A DNA stretch of 64,000 nt from Bin87 sp963668585 (GCA_963668585.1 OY764869.1:2046001-2110000); one strand, 5' to 3'. Counted from the stretch's first letter, positions 1 to 8,710 are shown. The notes: generated by a model not told the origin, from the sequence alone. Made by a program: numbers and translations.

Positions 1-100
1 GTCGGCGTCCCAGCGCAGTCAGCACGGAATCAGTGGAGCCCTGCAGCCGATTGGCCGCGTTGATGTCAGTTTCGCCGTGGCGCAGCAGGTGCAGTTTCAT
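1..100 (-). CDS. Histidine phosphatase family protein (5' part only)
   Basis: The first 33 codons of a minus-strand gene that runs off the left edge. The protein starts MKLHLLRHGETDIN; RHGE(T) near the N-terminus is the phospho-accepting histidine signature of the phosphoglycerate-mutase/histidine phosphatase superfamily, here with the usual N-x-x-x-R-x-Q-G motif following. Its ATG (98-100) overlaps the TGA of the upstream CBS-domain gene (97-99) in an ATGA junction, so the two are probably translationally coupled. Substrate cannot be told from this fragment: cofactor-dependent phosphoglycerate mutase, alpha-ribazole phosphatase (CobC) and other members share this start. Confidence 0.85.
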   Translation of the reverse strand, partial: MKLHLLRHGETDINAANRLQGSTDSVLTALGRR

Positions 101-1479
101 CCGCTGTCGTCCTCGGAGACCGGCGCCAATCGTTCCAACCGCACCTGGTTGATTCTCGCGCCCACCATATCGGTCACCGTTATCGAAAGCCCTCCCGTCA
201 AAACGCTGTCAGACACGTGGGGTATCTCTCCCTCCCTCTCGTGCAGGATCAGTCCGGCAATGGTCTTGTACTCGCCTTCCGGCAATTCGATTCCGGAACC
301 GTCCAGCCGGTCATTGATCTCTATGATGGTGATGCCTCCATCCAGGAGGTAGCCGCCGTCGTCCAGTTCGACAACGTTGTTGTCTGCGGTTTCGGACGGA
401 GGGTCGTCATCCATCATCATGCCGACAATGACACCCGTAAGCTGTTTCAGGGTGACCAGGCCGGCGATACCGCCGTATTCATTCGTTACCAGCATCATCG
501 ACAGCCTTTTTTCCTGCATGGCGTCAAATGCGTCGGAGACGGTCACGGTTTCGGGAACGAAATCGACATCCCGCATGGTTTCGGTAACGGGATCATCGGG
601 CCCGATTTGCCCACGACTCTGGGCAATAAGAACCTCCTTGTTGGAAAGGACGCCCAGCACCGTTTCCTGGCTGCCCTCAAAAACTGGGAACCGGGTGTGG
701 CTGTGTTCCGCGTAGATGTCCAGGAACTGTTGCAGCGATGTGCCCTTCTGTATCCACACGATTTCGGTGCGGGGCGTCATGATTTCGCTCAGACGCCGGT
801 CCCGGAAGTGGAATACGCGATTGAGTCGTTCGGCTTCGTCGGAGTCCACCGCGCCCTGTTCCCGGGACAGGTCAATCATCATGCGAAGCTCGCCTTCGGT
901 GAACCGGGTTTGCCAGCCGTCCTGTCGCGTGCGCAGAATCCAGTAGATCAGTTTGGGCGCCGCCGTGAAAAGGTATATGAACGGAGTGGACAGCCACATG
1001 GTCCACCCCACGGGCCGGGCTGCGATCAATGCCCAACGCTCCGAGTAGGTCACCGCCAGCGTCTTGGGCGTTATTTCCCCAAAAATAGAAATGACCACCG
1101 TCATGATAACGGTGGTAACGAGGGCGGCGTAACCCGAATCCTGCAACGCTTCGGCGGCTACGGCAGTTCCAATTGCAGTGGCAAAAATCGTGAAAGCGTT
1201 TTGACTGAGCAAGATGGTGGCGAAGAACTTTTCATGTTGGGACAGCACCCTGTCCACTGCCCTGCCCGCAGGATTGCCCTGTTCCACCAGGAACCTGACG
1301 CGAATTTTGTTAACCGCAATTAACGCTGACTCAGCGCTGGTGAAAAATGCGACTCCGAGGAAGCTGACCACGAGCAGACCTATCTGGAAGCTCAGCGGGA
1401 TGGTGAATCCCCCGTCGATTACACCTGCTTGCAATATGACGACCCAAGACGATAAACCATCGGGTGCTATGTCCGACAT
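97..1479 (-). CDS. HlyC/CorC (CNNM/DUF21-CBS) family membrane protein
   Basis: 460 aa. After a hydrophobic N-terminus there is a DUF21/CNNM transmembrane domain (about residues 30-200, with the FFTSAESAL motif typical of the family), a CBS-domain pair (about 230-345; MTPRTEIVWI and the EYGGIAGLVT segment) and a C-terminal CorC/HlyC domain (about 370-450). Such proteins sit in the cytoplasmic membrane and are linked to Mg2+/Co2+ efflux; the old name hemolysin is misleading. An AGGAGGT site precedes the ATG. The 3' end overlaps the histidine phosphatase gene by 4 nt. A second CBS/CorC protein lies at 59572-60801. The transported ion is not readable from sequence. Confidence 0.9.
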   Translation of the reverse strand: MSDIAPDGLSSWVVILQAGVIDGGFTIPLSFQIGLLVVSFLGVAFFTSAESALIAVNKIRVRFLVEQGNPAGRAVDRVLSQHEKFFATILLSQNAFTIFATAIGTAVAAEALQDSGYAALVTTVIMTVVISIFGEITPKTLAVTYSERWALIAARPVGWTMWLSTPFIYLFTAAPKLIYWILRTRQDGWQTRFTEGELRMMIDLSREQGAVDSDEAERLNRVFHFRDRRLSEIMTPRTEIVWIQKGTSLQQFLDIYAEHSHTRFPVFEGSQETVLGVLSNKEVLIAQSRGQIGPDDPVTETMRDVDFVPETVTVSDAFDAMQEKRLSMMLVTNEYGGIAGLVTLKQLTGVIVGMMMDDDPPSETADNNVVELDDGGYLLDGGITIIEINDRLDGSGIELPEGEYKTIAGLILHEREGEIPHVSDSVLTGGLSITVTDMVGARINQVRLERLAPVSEDDSG

Positions 1480-1599
1480 CGGGGTAAATTACCTCCTGCC
1501 ATCAGGCATTGATAGTCGCTAGCGCGAGTTGGCGAAACCTGATTTTGATTATTCGCCGAAAGCATAACATCGGCGGTAGCCATGCGCCAAGCGGACGCC

Positions 1600-1608
1600 T
1601 GATATAAT
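1600..1608 (+). promoter_or_regulatory. Extended -10 promoter for tsaD
   Basis: TGATATAAT is an extended -10 element (TGn followed by a perfect TATAAT at 1603-1608), 32 nt before the tsaD ATG. No good -35 is visible 16-18 nt upstream, as is common for extended -10 promoters. The 5' UTR would be about 25 nt. Confidence 0.6.
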
Positions 1609-1640
1609 TTCAACACCTGCGAAACGAACTTGGGAACACG

Positions 1641-2729
1641 ATGATCATACTCGGCATTGAAACCTCCTGCGATGAGACCGCCGTGGGCATTGTTGAAGAC
1701 GGGAGGCTGTTGCGCGCCAACGTCATCGCGTCCCAGTCGGCGCTGCACGCCGCTCATGGCGGGGTTGTTCCGGAACTCGCTTCCCGGCAGCACATCCGTG
1801 ATATGCAGCCGACGCTGCAACGCGCCCTCGATGATGCCGACGTGTCCCTTGAAGCGGTTGATGCCGTCGCCGTTACCCATGGGCCCGGTCTGGCCGGCGC
1901 GTTGATCAGTGGGGTCAATACCGCCAAAGCGCTTGCTCTCACGTTGGAGAAACCGTTGATTGGCGTGAACCACCTGGAAGGGCACATCTACGCTGCCTGG
2001 CTGGATTCGGCCGGCCGGTCGCCCGCTGAGGAACCCGGCTTTCCGCTGGCGTGCCTGGTGGCCTCCGGCGGCCATACCGACCTAGTACTCATGGAAGGCC
2101 ACGGCGATTATCGGCTGGTGGGACGTACCCGGGACGACGCGGCAGGCGAGGCTTTTGACAAGGCCGCGAGGGTGCTGGGCCTGGGGTTTCCCGGCGGTCC
2201 CGAAATCCAAAAGGCCGCAGAGTCGTTGGCTGCTCCGGAGGATACGCCGCCCCGGCCGGGGGATGCACGGCACGATGCGGCAGCGGCGCCACTGCCGAGA
2301 GCCTGGATGCGAGGCACGCTGGATTTCAGCTTCAGCGGCGTCAAGACCGCCCTGCTGCACCGCGCCCAGGATGTGGGAGTGTACCCGCCGTCCGATGCCG
2401 CGTCTGATGACTTAGACCGTATGGTGGCCATCCTGGCGGCGGAGTTCCAGGAATCGGTTGTGGACGTGTTGGCTGCCAAGCTTCTGGACATGGCGGAGCG
2501 TTATGGCGCGCGCGGGATCGTGTTGGGCGGCGGCGTCACGGCCAACGCGCGTCTGCGGCAGCGCATCCTGTCCGATTCAACGTTGCCGGCAATCATTCCG
2601 CGACCGGCGCTCTGCACCGACAATGGGGCCATGATAGCCGCCGGCGCGTTTTTTCAATACCAACGGGGCGACACCGCCGACCTGTCACTGGATGTTGACC
2701 CCGCTCTCCAGTTTGGCCGGCTCGATTGA
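1641..2729 (+). CDS. tsaD: tRNA N6-adenosine threonylcarbamoyltransferase TsaD
   Basis: 362 aa, a normal length for TsaD/Kae1/YgjD. It transfers the threonylcarbamoyl group from TC-AMP to A37 of ANN-decoding tRNAs, working with TsaB and TsaE, neither of which is in this window. Visible signatures: N-terminal ASKHA nucleotide-binding start MIILGIETSCDETA, metal-binding H111 and H115 in HLEGHIYA, the phosphate loop around ASGGHTDLV, and the C-terminal GGGVTANARLR and CTDNGAMIA motifs. It starts 32 nt after an extended -10 promoter. The 3' end overlaps the convergent membrane-protein gene by 45 nt. Confidence 0.97.
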   Translation: MIILGIETSCDETAVGIVEDGRLLRANVIASQSALHAAHGGVVPELASRQHIRDMQPTLQRALDDADVSLEAVDAVAVTHGPGLAGALISGVNTAKALALTLEKPLIGVNHLEGHIYAAWLDSAGRSPAEEPGFPLACLVASGGHTDLVLMEGHGDYRLVGRTRDDAAGEAFDKAARVLGLGFPGGPEIQKAAESLAAPEDTPPRPGDARHDAAAAPLPRAWMRGTLDFSFSGVKTALLHRAQDVGVYPPSDAASDDLDRMVAILAAEFQESVVDVLAAKLLDMAERYGARGIVLGGGVTANARLRQRILSDSTLPAIIPRPALCTDNGAMIAAGAFFQYQRGDTADLSLDVDPALQFGRLD

Positions 2730-3293
2730 TTCTGCCGTCTGCACCGTTGATCGCATCAGGATCAGCGTGTGGGCGAAACTCATCAGATCTTCCTGATCGG
2801 ACGTGCAGTTAACCTCCACCGTCCAGTTCATCCCATGTACCTGTATGACCCGCCCTGCCTGGTGGCTCAGCCCGCGCCAGAACAGCCAACCGGCCACCAC
2901 CACCAGGACCATGATGGCCAGGGCGAATGCGTGGAGATTGACGACCGGTATAACGATCAACGGCAAACGGTCCACCAGCCAGTAGGCCAGCGCCAGGTAC
3001 ACCGCCGCGCCGCCGACCACCAGGGACGCCCATTTTTGCCACGACAACCCGCGTCCAACATCGTTGCGCACGCTCACTCCGGAAACCGATGCCAGGGCGA
3101 ACATCTGGCGAGACTGTGTTTCTCCGCCATCCAGCAGATTGATGAAACGCCGGTTGGTGGCGACCAGCAACTGTCCATCGGGAGGGGGTTCGGCGTTCAA
3201 CCCGCTTTCGGGATTCAGAAAAGCCCGGGCCCTTTCGCCGGGCAACAGTTGCACTCCCCTGATGCGGGACAGGTATGAATTGGCTGGTTGCAT
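2685..3293 (-). CDS. Conserved hypothetical membrane protein, two TM segments
   Basis: 202 aa; family not recognised. Residues 1-75 are soluble and contain a segment resembling PH/bPH-type domains (GQLLVATNRRFINLL). Two hydrophobic stretches at about 88-108 and 112-140, separated by a short polar turn, are probable membrane helices; the C-terminal 60 residues are soluble. The gene converges on tsaD and overlaps its 3' end by 45 nt. The ribosome site before the ATG is poor, so the start may lie slightly downstream. The ORF is long, has the local codon character and faces no better gene on the other strand. Confidence 0.65.
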   Translation of the reverse strand: MQPANSYLSRIRGVQLLPGERARAFLNPESGLNAEPPPDGQLLVATNRRFINLLDGGETQSRQMFALASVSGVSVRNDVGRGLSWQKWASLVVGGAAVYLALAYWLVDRLPLIVIPVVNLHAFALAIMVLVVVAGWLFWRGLSHQAGRVIQVHGMNWTVEVNCTSDQEDLMSFAHTLILMRSTVQTAESIEPAKLESGVNIQ

Positions 3294-3372
3294 TGGAACT
3301 CGTTACAGTTTCGCAGTTTTTGAATATTAAGAATAATGCTAACACAACCTCTATCGGGCACGGGCCGGCGCG

Positions 3373-3410
3373 CAGGTTAGTTGCCTATTTTCCCGCAACG
3401 TGTTAACCTG
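3373..3410 (+). promoter_or_regulatory. Inverted repeat in the rpsO leader/promoter region
   Basis: CAGGTTA (3373-3379) and GTTGC (3380-3384) pair with GCAAC (3395-3399) and TAACCTG (3404-3410), giving a 12-bp interrupted stem with a small bulge. It lies 70-107 nt before rpsO. It could be an RNA structure in a long rpsO leader or a DNA operator; no function is shown by sequence alone. Confidence 0.35.
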
Positions 3411-3479
3411 TCGTTGCACTAACGAAACGAAGCAATGCGGGGCCGAAGAGACCCGGAAAGGTAAGGTACGTAACCAGTA

Positions 3480-3746
3480 ATGTTGGACGCTGACGTCAAG
3501 CAGAGAATCATCCAGGAACACCGCACGCACGGATCCGATACCGGCTCAACGGAATTGCAGGTCGCAATGCTGACCGAGCGCATTCGCCAGGTAACGGACC
3601 ATCTTCGAACCCACCGCAAAGACGTACACTCCCGCCGCGGCTTGGTGACCATGGTGTCAAAGCGGCGCCGTTTGCTCAATTACCTGAGCCGGGAAGACGT
3701 TGGGCGATACCAGCGGCTGATCAGCCGCCTTGGCCTGCGCCGCTAA
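3480..3746 (+). CDS. rpsO: 30S ribosomal protein S15
   Basis: 88 aa, the standard S15 length. Binds the 16S rRNA central domain. Typical motifs: HGSDTGSTELQVAMLTERI, the HxxDxHSRRGL loop region (HRKDVHSRRGLVTMVSKRRR) and the C-terminal LISRLGLRR. It is followed 368 nt later by pnp, the conserved rpsO-pnp arrangement of bacteria; S15 often represses its own mRNA, and the 3294-3479 leader contains an inverted repeat. Confidence 0.98.
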   Translation: MLDADVKQRIIQEHRTHGSDTGSTELQVAMLTERIRQVTDHLRTHRKDVHSRRGLVTMVSKRRRLLNYLSREDVGRYQRLISRLGLRR

Positions 3747-4114
3747 ACGGGGCTTGCGGTTCAGACGCTCCGGTCGAAGAGAATCATCATGCCAACCGAC
3801 CGGAGAGCGCTCAGTGAGCCTCATGGCTCTGGGCGCGCACCGATCACGTTAAATCCCTTCGCCGGCGACGCATGGCAAACCGTTGCCTGCCGGCGCCCCC
3901 GACCACAGGGACGCGATCTGACCGCCCGGCAATCCGACGCGCCGTTTGCAGGATGAGGCTTTCCTGAAGCGCGCGGGTTATTGGCCCACGCCGGCAATGC
4001 ACGAATAAGCCGACCATATCGCCGCCATCAGGAATATCTCGCAGGGCGGGACATACAGCAGATCGGCCGGCCAGCAGCACGAATTGGAAGAGAGAGGTAG
4101 AAAACACTCCTGTT
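3747..4114 (+). other. rpsO-pnp intergenic region
   Basis: 368 nt with no convincing gene. It holds short imperfect hairpins, such as GAGCC/GGCTC around 3814-3828. In other bacteria this interval carries a pnp promoter and an RNase III-cut hairpin through which PNPase controls its own mRNA; an equivalent could exist here but I cannot define it. An AGAGAGGT ribosome site lies just before pnp. Confidence 0.4.
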
Positions 4115-6682
4115 ATGACCACAACCGACATCACCAGCACGCTAATGAATCCCTTCGCCATATCCGGCGAAATCGGCGGGCACCCCATCAACCTTGAAAC
4201 CGGCCGTTTGGCGCAACAGGCCCACGGCGCCGTAACCATCACCTGCGGGGAAACCATCCTGTTGGCGACCGTCGTCATGTCTGACCAGGCCAGGGAAGGC
4301 ATAGACTTCCTGCCGCTGACCGTGGAATTTGAAGAACGACTGTATGCGGTGGGCAAAATTCCCGGGAGTTTCTTCCGACGCGAGGGGCGTCCCGGCACCG
4401 AGGCCATCCTTTCGGCGCGGCTGACTGACCGCAGTATTCGGCCGCTGTTCCCCAAGGGTTTGCACAACGAAGTGCAGGTCATCATCACGGTCCTGTCGGT
4501 GGACGAAGAACACCCGCCGGAAACGCTGGGCATGGTCGCGGCGTCCGCTGCCCTGTCGATCAGCCAGATTCCCTTTGACGGTCCCATCGGAGCCTGCCGC
4601 GTATCCTGGGACGGCTCCAACTACAGCATCAATGCGAGCTACCAGAGCTCCAATTCCGCACAATTGAACATGATCGTGGCCAGCAACCGCGACGCCATCA
4701 TGATGGTCGAATCCGGCTCCGTCGAAGTGTCCGAAGAGGTTATCCTGGAGGGCATTCGGCTGGCGCACGAGAGCAACGTGCAGACCATCGAGATGATCGA
4801 CCGCCTGGTGGCGGAGCGCGGCGCCGAAAAAACCACCGTGAACACCGATTACGGCACCGCCGACGAACGACAGAAAAAGATCGACGCCCTGGTCAACGGC
4901 CGCATCGCGGAGGTTCTGGAGCGCAACTCGTTCAAGAGCGAACGCGACTCCAGCCTCGACGCGATCGAATCGGAAGTTGCCGCGCAGTTGGCCGACGATT
5001 ATGCATCGGGCGAAATCGCCGAATCCTTCAAGAATCTGGTGAAGGCTGAAGTTCGCGGGCGTATCCTCAACCAAAACGTCCGGCCGGACGGTCGTAGCCT
5101 GGACGAGATTCGGCCGATCACCTGCAGCGTGAGTGAAATACCGCGCGCGCATGGCAGCGCCCTGTTCACCCGGGGCCAAACCCAGGTCTTGTCCATTGCC
5201 ACCCTGGCGTCGCTCTCCATGAAACAGACGCTGGACACGGTCGGGCCCGAAAATACCAAGCAGTTCATGCACCACTACAACTTCCCTCCCTACAGCGTTG
5301 GCGAGGCCCGTCGGGTCGGTTCACCCGGTCGCCGGGAGATCGGTCACGGCGCCCTTGCGGAACGGGCGATCCTGGCAGCCTTGCCGCCGGAGGAAGACTT
5401 CCCGTACACCGTGCGCGTGGTGAGCGAGGTTCTGGCATCCAATGGGTCCACCTCCATGGGCAGCGTGTGTGGGTCGTCCATGGCCCTGATGGACGCCGGA
5501 GTGCCGCTGGTGGCGCCGGTGGCCGGTATCGCAATGGGTCTGATCACCGATGGCGACGACGACCGGTACGCGGTTCTAAGCGACATCCAGGGAATTGAAG
5601 ACTTCCTGGGAGATATGGACTTCAAGGTCGCCGGCACCGAGCGCGGCATCAACGCCCTGCAGATGGACGTGAAGATTGACGGCCTCACGCAGGAATTGCT
5701 GAGCGAGGCATTGGAACAGGCTCGCGTCGGGCGGCTGCATATACTGGAGCGAATGGCGGAAGCCATCACCGAGCCCCGATCACAGATGAGCAAGTACGCG
5801 CCCAAACTGGTCAAGATGCAGATTCCGGTCGAGAAGATCGGAGCGCTCATCGGACCGGGAGGTCGGGTCATCCGGGCCATCCAGGAAGAAACCGGTTGCA
5901 ATATCGACGTTTCCGACGATGGCGGCGTCATCGTTTCGTCCAACGACCAGGCGATGATCGAGTTGGCGCGCAGTCGCGTAGACGGTTTGACCCGCGATCC
6001 GGAAGTGGGCGACATAATCACCGGCAAGATCACCCGCACCACCAACTTCGGCGTGTTCGTAGAACTGTCGCCGGGCGGGAAGGATGGCCTGGTGCGCAAT
6101 GAAGAACTGGGCGACCTGGCCTACGAAGATGTGGACATCGGGCAGGAAATCACGGTGATGATCCACGAAATCGACCACATGGGACGCATCAATATGTCCC
6201 GGCGGGTTCTCATGGGGGACACCGAACCACCTCCGGCCCGGCCGGAGAGGCCTGCATTCGGCGACCGTGACCGGGATCGCGGCCCGCGCGGTGGCGGCTA
6301 CGGCGGTGGAGGCGGTGGCGGAGGACGCAGCGGCGGCGGCGGTCGTGGTGGCTACGGCGGTGGCGGTGGCGGAGGACGCAGCGGCGGCGGCGGTCGTGGT
6401 GGCTACGGCGGTGGCGGTGGCGGAGGACGCAGCGGTGGTGGCGGCGGTGGCGGCTATGGCGGTGGCGACCGTGACCGTGGAGGACGCGGTGGCAGCGGAG
6501 GCGGCGGCGGCGGAGGACGCGGCGGACCCGGTGGCGGGGAACGCGACCGGAACTCCATGCTGGGCAGCGACCCCAACGACCGCGAACGCGGAGGACGCCG
6601 ACCCTCCGGAGGACGCCCGCCTTCCAGCGGACGCAACCCGTCGGATCGCCGGTTCCTGGGCGGCGGCGGAGCGCGCCGATAA
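4115..6682 (+). CDS. pnp: Polyribonucleotide nucleotidyltransferase (PNPase) with RGG-rich tail
   Basis: 855 aa, against about 700 for E. coli PNPase. Two RNase PH domains (about 15-225 and 320-545) flank an alpha-helical linker; active-site features include FFRREGRPGTEAIL and the GPENTKQFMHHYNFPPYSVGE region. A KH domain (about 560-620, VEKIGALIGPGGRVIR) and S1 domain (about 625-700, ITGKITRTTNFGVFVEL) follow. The last ~145 residues are a low-complexity Gly/Arg/Ser/Tyr tail with RGGY and GRSGGGG blocks, partly encoded by exact 51-bp tandem repeats. It degrades RNA 3' to 5' with phosphate; the tail probably adds RNA binding. ATG at 4145 is an alternative start. Confidence 0.96.
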   Translation: MTTTDITSTLMNPFAISGEIGGHPINLETGRLAQQAHGAVTITCGETILLATVVMSDQAREGIDFLPLTVEFEERLYAVGKIPGSFFRREGRPGTEAILSARLTDRSIRPLFPKGLHNEVQVIITVLSVDEEHPPETLGMVAASAALSISQIPFDGPIGACRVSWDGSNYSINASYQSSNSAQLNMIVASNRDAIMMVESGSVEVSEEVILEGIRLAHESNVQTIEMIDRLVAERGAEKTTVNTDYGTADERQKKIDALVNGRIAEVLERNSFKSERDSSLDAIESEVAAQLADDYASGEIAESFKNLVKAEVRGRILNQNVRPDGRSLDEIRPITCSVSEIPRAHGSALFTRGQTQVLSIATLASLSMKQTLDTVGPENTKQFMHHYNFPPYSVGEARRVGSPGRREIGHGALAERAILAALPPEEDFPYTVRVVSEVLASNGSTSMGSVCGSSMALMDAGVPLVAPVAGIAMGLITDGDDDRYAVLSDIQGIEDFLGDMDFKVAGTERGINALQMDVKIDGLTQELLSEALEQARVGRLHILERMAEAITEPRSQMSKYAPKLVKMQIPVEKIGALIGPGGRVIRAIQEETGCNIDVSDDGGVIVSSNDQAMIELARSRVDGLTRDPEVGDIITGKITRTTNFGVFVELSPGGKDGLVRNEELGDLAYEDVDIGQEITVMIHEIDHMGRINMSRRVLMGDTEPPPARPERPAFGDRDRDRGPRGGGYGGGGGGGGRSGGGGRGGYGGGGGGGRSGGGGRGGYGGGGGGGRSGGGGGGGYGGGDRDRGGRGGSGGGGGGGRGGPGGGERDRNSMLGSDPNDRERGGRRPSGGRPPSSGRNPSDRRFLGGGGARR
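6320..6436 (+). repeat. 51-bp in-frame tandem repeat in pnp
   Basis: Two adjacent identical 51-bp units (6320-6370 and 6371-6421) and the first ~15 bases of a third (from 6422). Each encodes 17 residues, GRSGGGGRGGYGGGGGG. Because 51 is a multiple of 3, gain or loss of units changes tail length without a frameshift. Base-perfect identity suggests recent slippage or recombination. Confidence 0.9.
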
Positions 6683-6695
6683 CTCGGGCCACAGC

Positions 6696-6726
6696 GCGAG
6701 GGGCAGGTCCTGAACCTGCCCCTCGC
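6696..6726 (+). terminator. Hairpin after pnp (GGGGCAGG family)
   Basis: GCGAGGGGCAGGT (6696-6708) pairs perfectly with 6714-6726 around a CCTGA loop: 13 bp, strongly GC-rich, 14 nt after the pnp stop. No T-run follows, so it may act as a 3'-end stabiliser or factor-assisted terminator. It belongs to a hairpin family also seen at 9869, 12038, 20451 and 63937. Confidence 0.6.
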
Positions 6727-6864
6727 CATTCATCGAGCGCCATGCGGGCGGCGGGGATCGGGGAATCGTGGCGTCAGCGTACTGTGGTATCATCGTTGCT
6801 GCGGTGAATCTCAGTTTGACCGCACCGTTGGAATCGCGATTGCCGCAATGGAGGAGGCTCTGAT

Positions 6865-7554
6865 ATGCCCGTAATCACCATTAACGGCCCCATCGGCGCC
6901 GGTTCCATTGCCGTAGGCCAACAGGTTGCCCACGACCTGCACCTGAACTACGTTGACCGTATGGTGTTTGCCGAAGCGGCGCGCATCATAGGGTCCCCCG
7001 TTTCCATCCTGATGGCCAAGGAACAGCGCGTTGAACGCTTTGGAGACCGGGTCACAGCCCTTTTTGGCCGGGTATTGGAACGCGCGGCGGTTTCAGGCGA
7101 CTATGACCTGGGCGTGGGGATCGAAACATTGCCCGAAACCTACCACGAACTCTCAGGAGAGTCTTCGTCCCGAGTCCAGCGCGTCAACGATCAGTTGTTC
7201 ATCGATACGACCAGGGAGGTTGTGCGCACCCTCGCTCAGGCCGGCCACGTTGTGATAATCGGCCGGGGAGCGAACGTGATACTCGGGGACACTCCCGGCG
7301 TGCTGCACGTGGGAATGTTGGCGCCGATGTCCCGACGCATCGAAACCATCATGGAGCGGGAGAACCTCGATGAACCACAGGCTCGGGCCTACCTGGAAGG
7401 TCTGGAAGAAGCGCGTGTCAAGTTCTTCGAAAAGTTCTTCAAGGTCTCTCCGCACGACCCGACGCTGTATCACATGATGCTGGACATGGGCCACATGAGC
7501 GAAGATACCGCGGCCAAAATAATTGCCCATGCTACCAGCGATTTGGAACACTGA
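6865..7554 (+). CDS. Cytidylate kinase-like family protein
   Basis: 229 aa. The N-terminus MPVITINGPIGAGSIAVGQQ matches the cytidylate-kinase-like family (PF13189), whose P-loop variant G-x-x-G-A-G-S replaces the classical GKS/T, so nucleotide binding may be atypical. FIIGRGAN-like motif (VVIIGRGANVILGD) and a lid-like segment with R residues (MSRRIETIMEREN) follow, as in this family. True Cmk is encoded separately at 33030-33764, so this is a paralogue with unknown substrate. A strong ribosome site (GGAGGAGG) precedes the ATG. Likely cytoplasmic. Confidence 0.8.
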   Translation: MPVITINGPIGAGSIAVGQQVAHDLHLNYVDRMVFAEAARIIGSPVSILMAKEQRVERFGDRVTALFGRVLERAAVSGDYDLGVGIETLPETYHELSGESSSRVQRVNDQLFIDTTREVVRTLAQAGHVVIIGRGANVILGDTPGVLHVGMLAPMSRRIETIMERENLDEPQARAYLEGLEEARVKFFEKFFKVSPHDPTLYHMMLDMGHMSEDTAAKIIAHATSDLEH

Positions 7555-7640
7555 CCGATCCGAACGGCAACCGGCCGAAGCGATCGCCCAACGACATGAA
7601 ACGCTGACCGTGCGTCTATTTTCAAGGAGGTAATATAGAG

Positions 7641-7934
7641 ATGTTCATTCGAATGGTCTGGGGGAAGCTCAGGGCAGGTTCCTGGGAAGAGTTTGAACGG
7701 CATTACCACGAACGGGTAACCGCCGGCTCTCCGCCCAAGGGACTACACGAACGCCAGTTGATCCGCAGCACTGAGGACCCGGACGAAGGGGTTAGCGTCA
7801 GCGTATGGGATACCCTGGGCGATTTGCGCGCCTACGAGACCAGCGATTTTCGCGCCAACATTGCCCGCGAAGTTGAGCACCTGTATCGCGGGGAATACTG
7901 GGTGAAGCATTTTGAAGTGGCTTCCACCGACTGA
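7641..7934 (+). CDS. Antibiotic biosynthesis monooxygenase (ABM)-like small protein
   Basis: 97 aa, the size of a single ferredoxin-like ABM/Dabb alpha+beta barrel subunit, which usually dimerises. The pattern MFIRMVWGKLRAGSWEEFERHY followed by a helix and the strand VSVSVWDTLGDLRAYETS fits that fold. Function is not defined: relatives include quinol monooxygenases, heme-degrading enzymes and stress proteins. A near-perfect AAGGAGGT Shine-Dalgarno lies about 9 nt before the ATG, suggesting strong translation. The gene ends at a strong 16-bp terminator hairpin. Confidence 0.65.
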   Translation: MFIRMVWGKLRAGSWEEFERHYHERVTAGSPPKGLHERQLIRSTEDPDEGVSVSVWDTLGDLRAYETSDFRANIAREVEHLYRGEYWVKHFEVASTD

Positions 7935-7952
7935 ACCCGCGTAATGCCCAAT

Positions 7953-7989
7953 TTTCAAACCCCGCCAGCTAAACTGGCGGGGTTTGAAA
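7953..7989. terminator. Bidirectional intrinsic terminator
   Basis: TTTCAAACCCCGCCAG (7953-7968) pairs perfectly with 7974-7989 around CTAAA. The 16-bp stem has a GC core flanked by A/T tracts, so it can terminate the ABM-like gene on the plus strand and the HbpS-like gene on the minus strand. Confidence 0.85.
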
Positions 7990-8144
7990 TTTCTGGGCTG
8001 ATTTGAAGCTGCCCGAGGCCGCTTCAAGACCCAGCGCGGGCCGCGAGGGGTTTTTCAACTGCGAACCCTTGGAAGCATTTTGCCATCGCGACACGCGGTA
8101 TCCCGCACGGTGTACAAACCAGCGCCCCGAACGGTTTGGAAAAA

Positions 8145-8564
8145 TTACCGGCTGGCGCTGGCGCCCGCCACGCGAGCGATGCCGGACCTTGAGCAGTCTT
8201 CGTCTTCCTGAGCGGTGCCGCCGCTGCCGCCGACCGCGCCGATCAATTCGCCGTTCATGTAAATCGGCAACGCGCCCTGTCCCGGCACGAATTCGCCACG
8301 CTCCACTTCCATGACCGCACGCATGATGGGCGTGGTGGAACGCTCAGTCAGGTCGCCGCTGGGTTCGCCGAAACACGCGGATGCGCGGGCCTTGCCCCGG
8401 GAGACGTAAGGGGTGCGCCAAGCGGACCCGTCCATCTTGCACATGGTGATCAAGTCGCCGCGGGCGTCAACGACGGAAAAACTGAAGGGTTTGCCAAGTT
8501 CCAACGCGGCCGCTTTGGCTCCGGCCAGGACGGCTTCGGCCTGTTCCAGGGTGATGTTCGGCAT
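8145..8564 (-). CDS. GlcG/HbpS family heme-binding-like protein
   Basis: 139 aa, the normal length of the GlcG/HbpS domain (PF03928). Motifs: N-terminal ITLEQAEAVLAGAKAAALELG, FSFSVVDARGDLI, the GKARASACFG helix and the glycine-rich PIYMNGELIGAVGGSGG. Members include the GlcG protein of glycolate operons, the Streptomyces heme-binding HbpS, and cob(I)alamin adenosyltransferase-like (PduO C-terminal) domains. No signal peptide is visible, so this copy is probably cytoplasmic. A strong AAGGAGAAT-type ribosome site lies upstream of the ATG. No neighbouring glycolate genes are seen. Confidence 0.85.
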   Translation of the reverse strand: MPNITLEQAEAVLAGAKAAALELGKPFSFSVVDARGDLITMCKMDGSAWRTPYVSRGKARASACFGEPSGDLTERSTTPIMRAVMEVERGEFVPGQGALPIYMNGELIGAVGGSGGTAQEDEDCSRSGIARVAGASASR

Positions 8565-8618
8565 AACAGTGATTCTCCTTAAGTCGATAATAGATTTACT
8601 CAGTTTTCAATCTGTCGG

Positions 8619-8648
8619 TTGAGCGTGCTCAATCCGCTGGGGTATTAT
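8619..8648 (+). promoter_or_regulatory. Sigma70-type promoter candidate
   Basis: TTGAGC (8619-8624) and TATTAT (8643-8648) are separated by 18 nt. A start near 8655 would transcribe the 40-aa membrane peptide gene at 8711 and then the luciferase-like gene at 8870. Confidence 0.5.
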
Positions 8649-8710
8649 AGCAGGGCAGCCCATTTCCAATGCTTGCTTTTCGGCGGGCCTGTGCCAAGGT
8701 GTTGTCTGGT

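Noticed and set aside
6267..6713. Alanine/valine-rich ORF over the pnp tail
   Set aside because: It is a frame-shifted reading of the glycine-rich repeat; composition follows from GGC/GGT repeats.
5780..6793. 337-aa minus-strand ORF opposite the pnp 3' end
   Set aside because: Low-complexity antisense shadow of the RGG repeats and KH/S1 coding sequence.
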